DNA of 64,000 nucleotides from Anabaena cylindrica PCC 7122. GTDB taxonomy: Bacteria; Cyanobacteriota; Cyanobacteriia; Cyanobacteriales; Nostocaceae. Location: the NCBI RefSeq assembly GCF_000317695.1, contig NC_019771.1, forward strand, positions 2,794,001 through 2,858,000, given 5' to 3'. This document shows, piece by piece, positions 62,213 to 64,000 of this stretch. The notes below the pieces were generated by a model that had not been told where the DNA came from, made no database searches, and saw nothing but the letters and a program-made list of their open reading frames with translations. Positions within the stretch are counted from its first letter, which is position 1; the number at the start of each line of letters is the position of its first letter. The translations under genes and the position numbers were made by a program.

Positions 62213-62288
62213 ATAAAATAGATGTTTGGTGTGACACTTGCATAAGTCCTATATTTCTAGAAATTGTTATTTAGTAACATCAGTAATT

Positions 62289-62495
62289 ATGGTTAACCAA
62301 AAATCAATTAATCGTCAACAAAGATTAGAAAATTTTTTACAACATTTAGAAGAAGGTCGTCAACTACAAGATGATTTTATTAAATATGGTTTGGATGCAG
62401 CTAATTTATATTTTGAAAATATAGATGGTGATTGGTTAGAAACTTGGGAGGATGATAATGAAAAGATTTCTATAGAGTCAGAAAAGACTATATAG
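62289..62495 (+). CDS. Hypothetical protein, 68 aa
   Basis: MVNQKSINRQQRLENFLQHL followed by EEGRQLQDDFIKYGLDAANL and an acidic end (NIDGDWLETWEDDNEKISIE). The ATG at 62289 was chosen over an upstream TTG at 62238, because the extra part (MHKSYISRNCYLV) does not look protein-like. Soluble, acidic, helical. No known family. Possibly a small regulator or antitoxin-like protein; not shown. Confidence 0.55.
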   Translation: MVNQKSINRQQRLENFLQHLEEGRQLQDDFIKYGLDAANLYFENIDGDWLETWEDDNEKISIESEKTI

Positions 62496-62594
62496 AAGAG
62501 TGAAATATTGCAATTTTACATCTTTTTACTTGAAAAAACTATTAAATACTAGTAATCTATATAAAATCAACTCGATTTTTTAGGTGTAAATTTT

Positions 62595-62825
62595 TTGCAG
62601 CCACAAGAGATTAAGGAAATACTCAAGTTACTCATTGAGAAAGCATTTACCATAGATCCCAATTTAGCAATCAGATTAAACCAGATAAACTTATGGATTA
62701 AAGGTGTAAAACCTGGTTCACTGATGGCTAAACCATTTGTAATGTTATTTTTGCAACAAATAATCAGGGATGCTGACGCTTGGCTGAAACTCAAATCCCT
62801 ATCTTCTGACCTGAGTTCGATGTAA
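62595..62825 (+). CDS. Hypothetical protein, 76 aa
   Basis: The frame uses a TTG start: LQPQEIKEILKLLIEKAFTI, DPNLAIRLNQINLWIKGVKP, then LMAKPFVMLFLQQIIRDADA. Helical and mildly hydrophobic. The composition looks coding, whereas the overlapping minus-strand frame (62567-62866) looks like its shadow. It follows the 68-residue gene by about 100 bp. No family recognised and the start is unsure. Confidence 0.45.
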   Translation: MQPQEIKEILKLLIEKAFTIDPNLAIRLNQINLWIKGVKPGSLMAKPFVMLFLQQIIRDADAWLKLKSLSSDLSSM

Positions 62826-62970
62826 ATAAAAAGTCTAAAAGTGGGTAACAGCAATGGTTCTGTCAATAAATATTGGCTATTGAGAATTAAAGGTTACGCC
62901 AAAAAGTTCTCAAAAAATTAATTTTTTGAAATGTATTTACTATTAGGTAATATTGATATTTAATTGGTAA

Positions 62971-63858
62971 TTAAGCTAATAAAACTGGTAAGTTTTCAAT
63001 TTCATTTTCATCAAATCTTAAAGAAGGTTTTTTGGGTTGCCAAGTATAAGCAATTAAAGCAGCAACAACATTAACCATGAAATTAGTAACACTTCGATGT
63101 CGAGAATGAGCAAGTTGTGAAATATTCTTGAGTTGGTCATTAACAGTTTCAATTAAAGAGCGTTTTCGGAGCATTAATTTCTCCTCAAGGGACAATAGCT
63201 TATTCCGCATATTTTTCTTAAAAGGAGTGATTAGTTTGAGTCCATTAGACCAAAGTTCAATCCAGAGTTTTTGAGAAATATATCCTTTGTCTCCAAATAT
63301 TTTCCCAAATAAGTTCTTAGTCAAAGTGGGAACAGGTTTTCGGTCATCTGTATTTCCAGGAGTAATTTGAAACGCAAGTAACTCTCCTTGATCATTAATA
63401 ATCAAATGAAGTTTAAACCCAAAATACCAACAAATAGAACTTTTCCCCCAGCCAGCTAAATCTTTAAAGACCTTATTTGTCTTGGCTCTTTTAGAATGAC
63501 AAATGGGAATAGAGGTACTATCAATAAAACTTATACCTGTATTGAGTCCTTTTCGTGTATTCAGATAATACATCAACGGAATTAAAGCATTTGGCATTAA
63601 TTCAACAAATCTTTGATAACTCACTAAATTGGGAAATTCACCTTGGCAATATTTGAAGATATGCTTCAGGTAATAATCTTTAAAATTGCGGTAACTAGAG
63701 CGATGAAAATACACAATTATTGCCATAATTTCACTTAGACATAATCGGCTGGGTCTAATTCTTTTTTTTATTTGGGATGGGATAAGTTGAGCTTGAAATA
63801 TTGGCTCAAAATAGGTACAAAAATCATCAATTTCACAGAAAATAGTTTCTAATTCCAT
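62971..63858 (-). CDS. IS982-family transposase
   Basis: 295 residues, intact. The DDE catalytic residues are seen in GISFIDSTSIPICHSKRAKT, FGDKGYISQKLWIEL and KRSLIETVNDQLKNISQLAH; YQRFVELMP, SSICWYFGFKLHLIINDQGE and HSRHRSVTNFMVNVVAALIA are typical of IS982-family enzymes. One likely element end, CCCTAATTTGAGGT, lies at 63903-63916, beyond the start codon. The opposite end could not be matched with confidence, so the boundaries and target duplication are open. Full length suggests recent or functional insertion. Confidence 0.93.
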   Translation of the reverse strand: MELETIFCEIDDFCTYFEPIFQAQLIPSQIKKRIRPSRLCLSEIMAIIVYFHRSSYRNFKDYYLKHIFKYCQGEFPNLVSYQRFVELMPNALIPLMYYLNTRKGLNTGISFIDSTSIPICHSKRAKTNKVFKDLAGWGKSSICWYFGFKLHLIINDQGELLAFQITPGNTDDRKPVPTLTKNLFGKIFGDKGYISQKLWIELWSNGLKLITPFKKNMRNKLLSLEEKLMLRKRSLIETVNDQLKNISQLAHSRHRSVTNFMVNVVAALIAYTWQPKKPSLRFDENEIENLPVLLA

Positions 63859-63967
63859 GAGTTATAATCATTAATGTTCTTTAATTAAACCTATTCTATT
63901 GTCCCTAATTTGAGGTACTTTGAGTTTGTATTCAAATAGTATTCGTAATATAAATTTAGATTTTGTT

Positions 63968-64000
63968 ATGAAAATTTACTTAAATCTAGGCTGGTTTCCT
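63968..64000 (+). CDS. Possible start of a gene running off the right edge
   Basis: ATG followed by ten sense codons (MKIYLNLGWFP) to the window edge. The preceding sequence is AT-rich without a clear ribosome binding site. Too short to assign. Confidence 0.25.
   Translation, partial: MKIYLNLGWFP

Noticed and set aside
62567..62866. A 99-codon minus-strand frame
   Set aside because: It overlaps the more protein-like plus-strand 76-residue frame and contains Cys-rich random sequence.
62900..62960. Left inverted repeat of the IS982 element
   Set aside because: Several weak matches to ACCTCAAATTAGGG but none convincing, so the boundary was not called.
1..64000. tRNA, rRNA or tmRNA genes
   Set aside because: No cloverleaf or conserved T-loop-like sequence was noticed by eye in intergenic regions; a scan was not possible.

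Overview
The window reads as chromosomal DNA of a filamentous, heterocyst-type cyanobacterium of the Nostoc/Anabaena group. Supporting signs are about thirty copies of the HIP1 octamer GCGATCGC (around one expected by chance), a ferredoxin-dependent glutamate synthase, a cyanobacterial RNase E with the arginine-rich C-terminal nonapeptide, several families known mainly from cyanobacteria (DUF1830, DUF1815, DUF1997, DUF2839, DICT), and heptanucleotide tandem repeats. From memory, the order rne-rnhB-pheA / rpsJ-tuf-fusA-rpsG-rpsL / glsF / glycosyltransferases / dxr matches the alr4331-alr4351 neighbourhood of Nostoc sp. PCC 7120; this was not checked against a database.

Layout. 1-8 kb: a partial hydrolase-like gene, a PrcA-like subtilisin with a P-domain, a BolA plus monothiol glutaredoxin pair, and an MFS exporter next to an extra homocitrate-synthase-like gene. 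8-12 kb: an orphan OmpR-type regulator, an orphan ABC ATPase, an 18-copy heptamer repeat, two membrane proteins, a GGDEF remnant and a DUF1830 protein. 12-22 kb: two cobalamin-type radical SAM proteins, a DICT-HD sensor translationally coupled to a pentapeptide-repeat protein, a CPBP membrane protease and ClpS. 22-34 kb: rne-rnhB after a 776-nt leader, pheA, a LON-domain protein, the str ribosomal operon and an IscA-like protein. 34-52 kb: a cupin, a NAGPA-type protein, glsF, a polysaccharide deacetylase and a polyprenyl-sugar module (GT2 synthase, frameshifted SMR flippase, two GT39-like and one GT22-like membrane transferases), ending at dxr. 52-64 kb: a tight ATPase plus TOPRIM gene pair, a thioesterase, a degenerate DinG-like protein, an M48 protease, a CbbX-type AAA+ protein, small hypothetical proteins and an IS982-family transposase.

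The most interesting gene set is the two-gene ABC-type ATPase plus TOPRIM-like unit at 52794-54672. It has the architecture of OLD, PARIS and RloAB-type anti-phage systems, but I could not assign it to a named type. The envelope glycosylation module is the second most coherent system.

The window is also rich in small dispersed repeats: a 91-98 bp TA-bounded element with CAGCAG ends in three copies, a 188-bp element with perfect 13-bp inverted ends, 53-bp palindromic repeats, hairpin repeats placed directly after stop codons, and purine-rich low-complexity blocks that have entered coding sequence in frame or created false N-termini. Several start codons were moved inward for this reason. I saw no tRNA, rRNA or CRISPR array.
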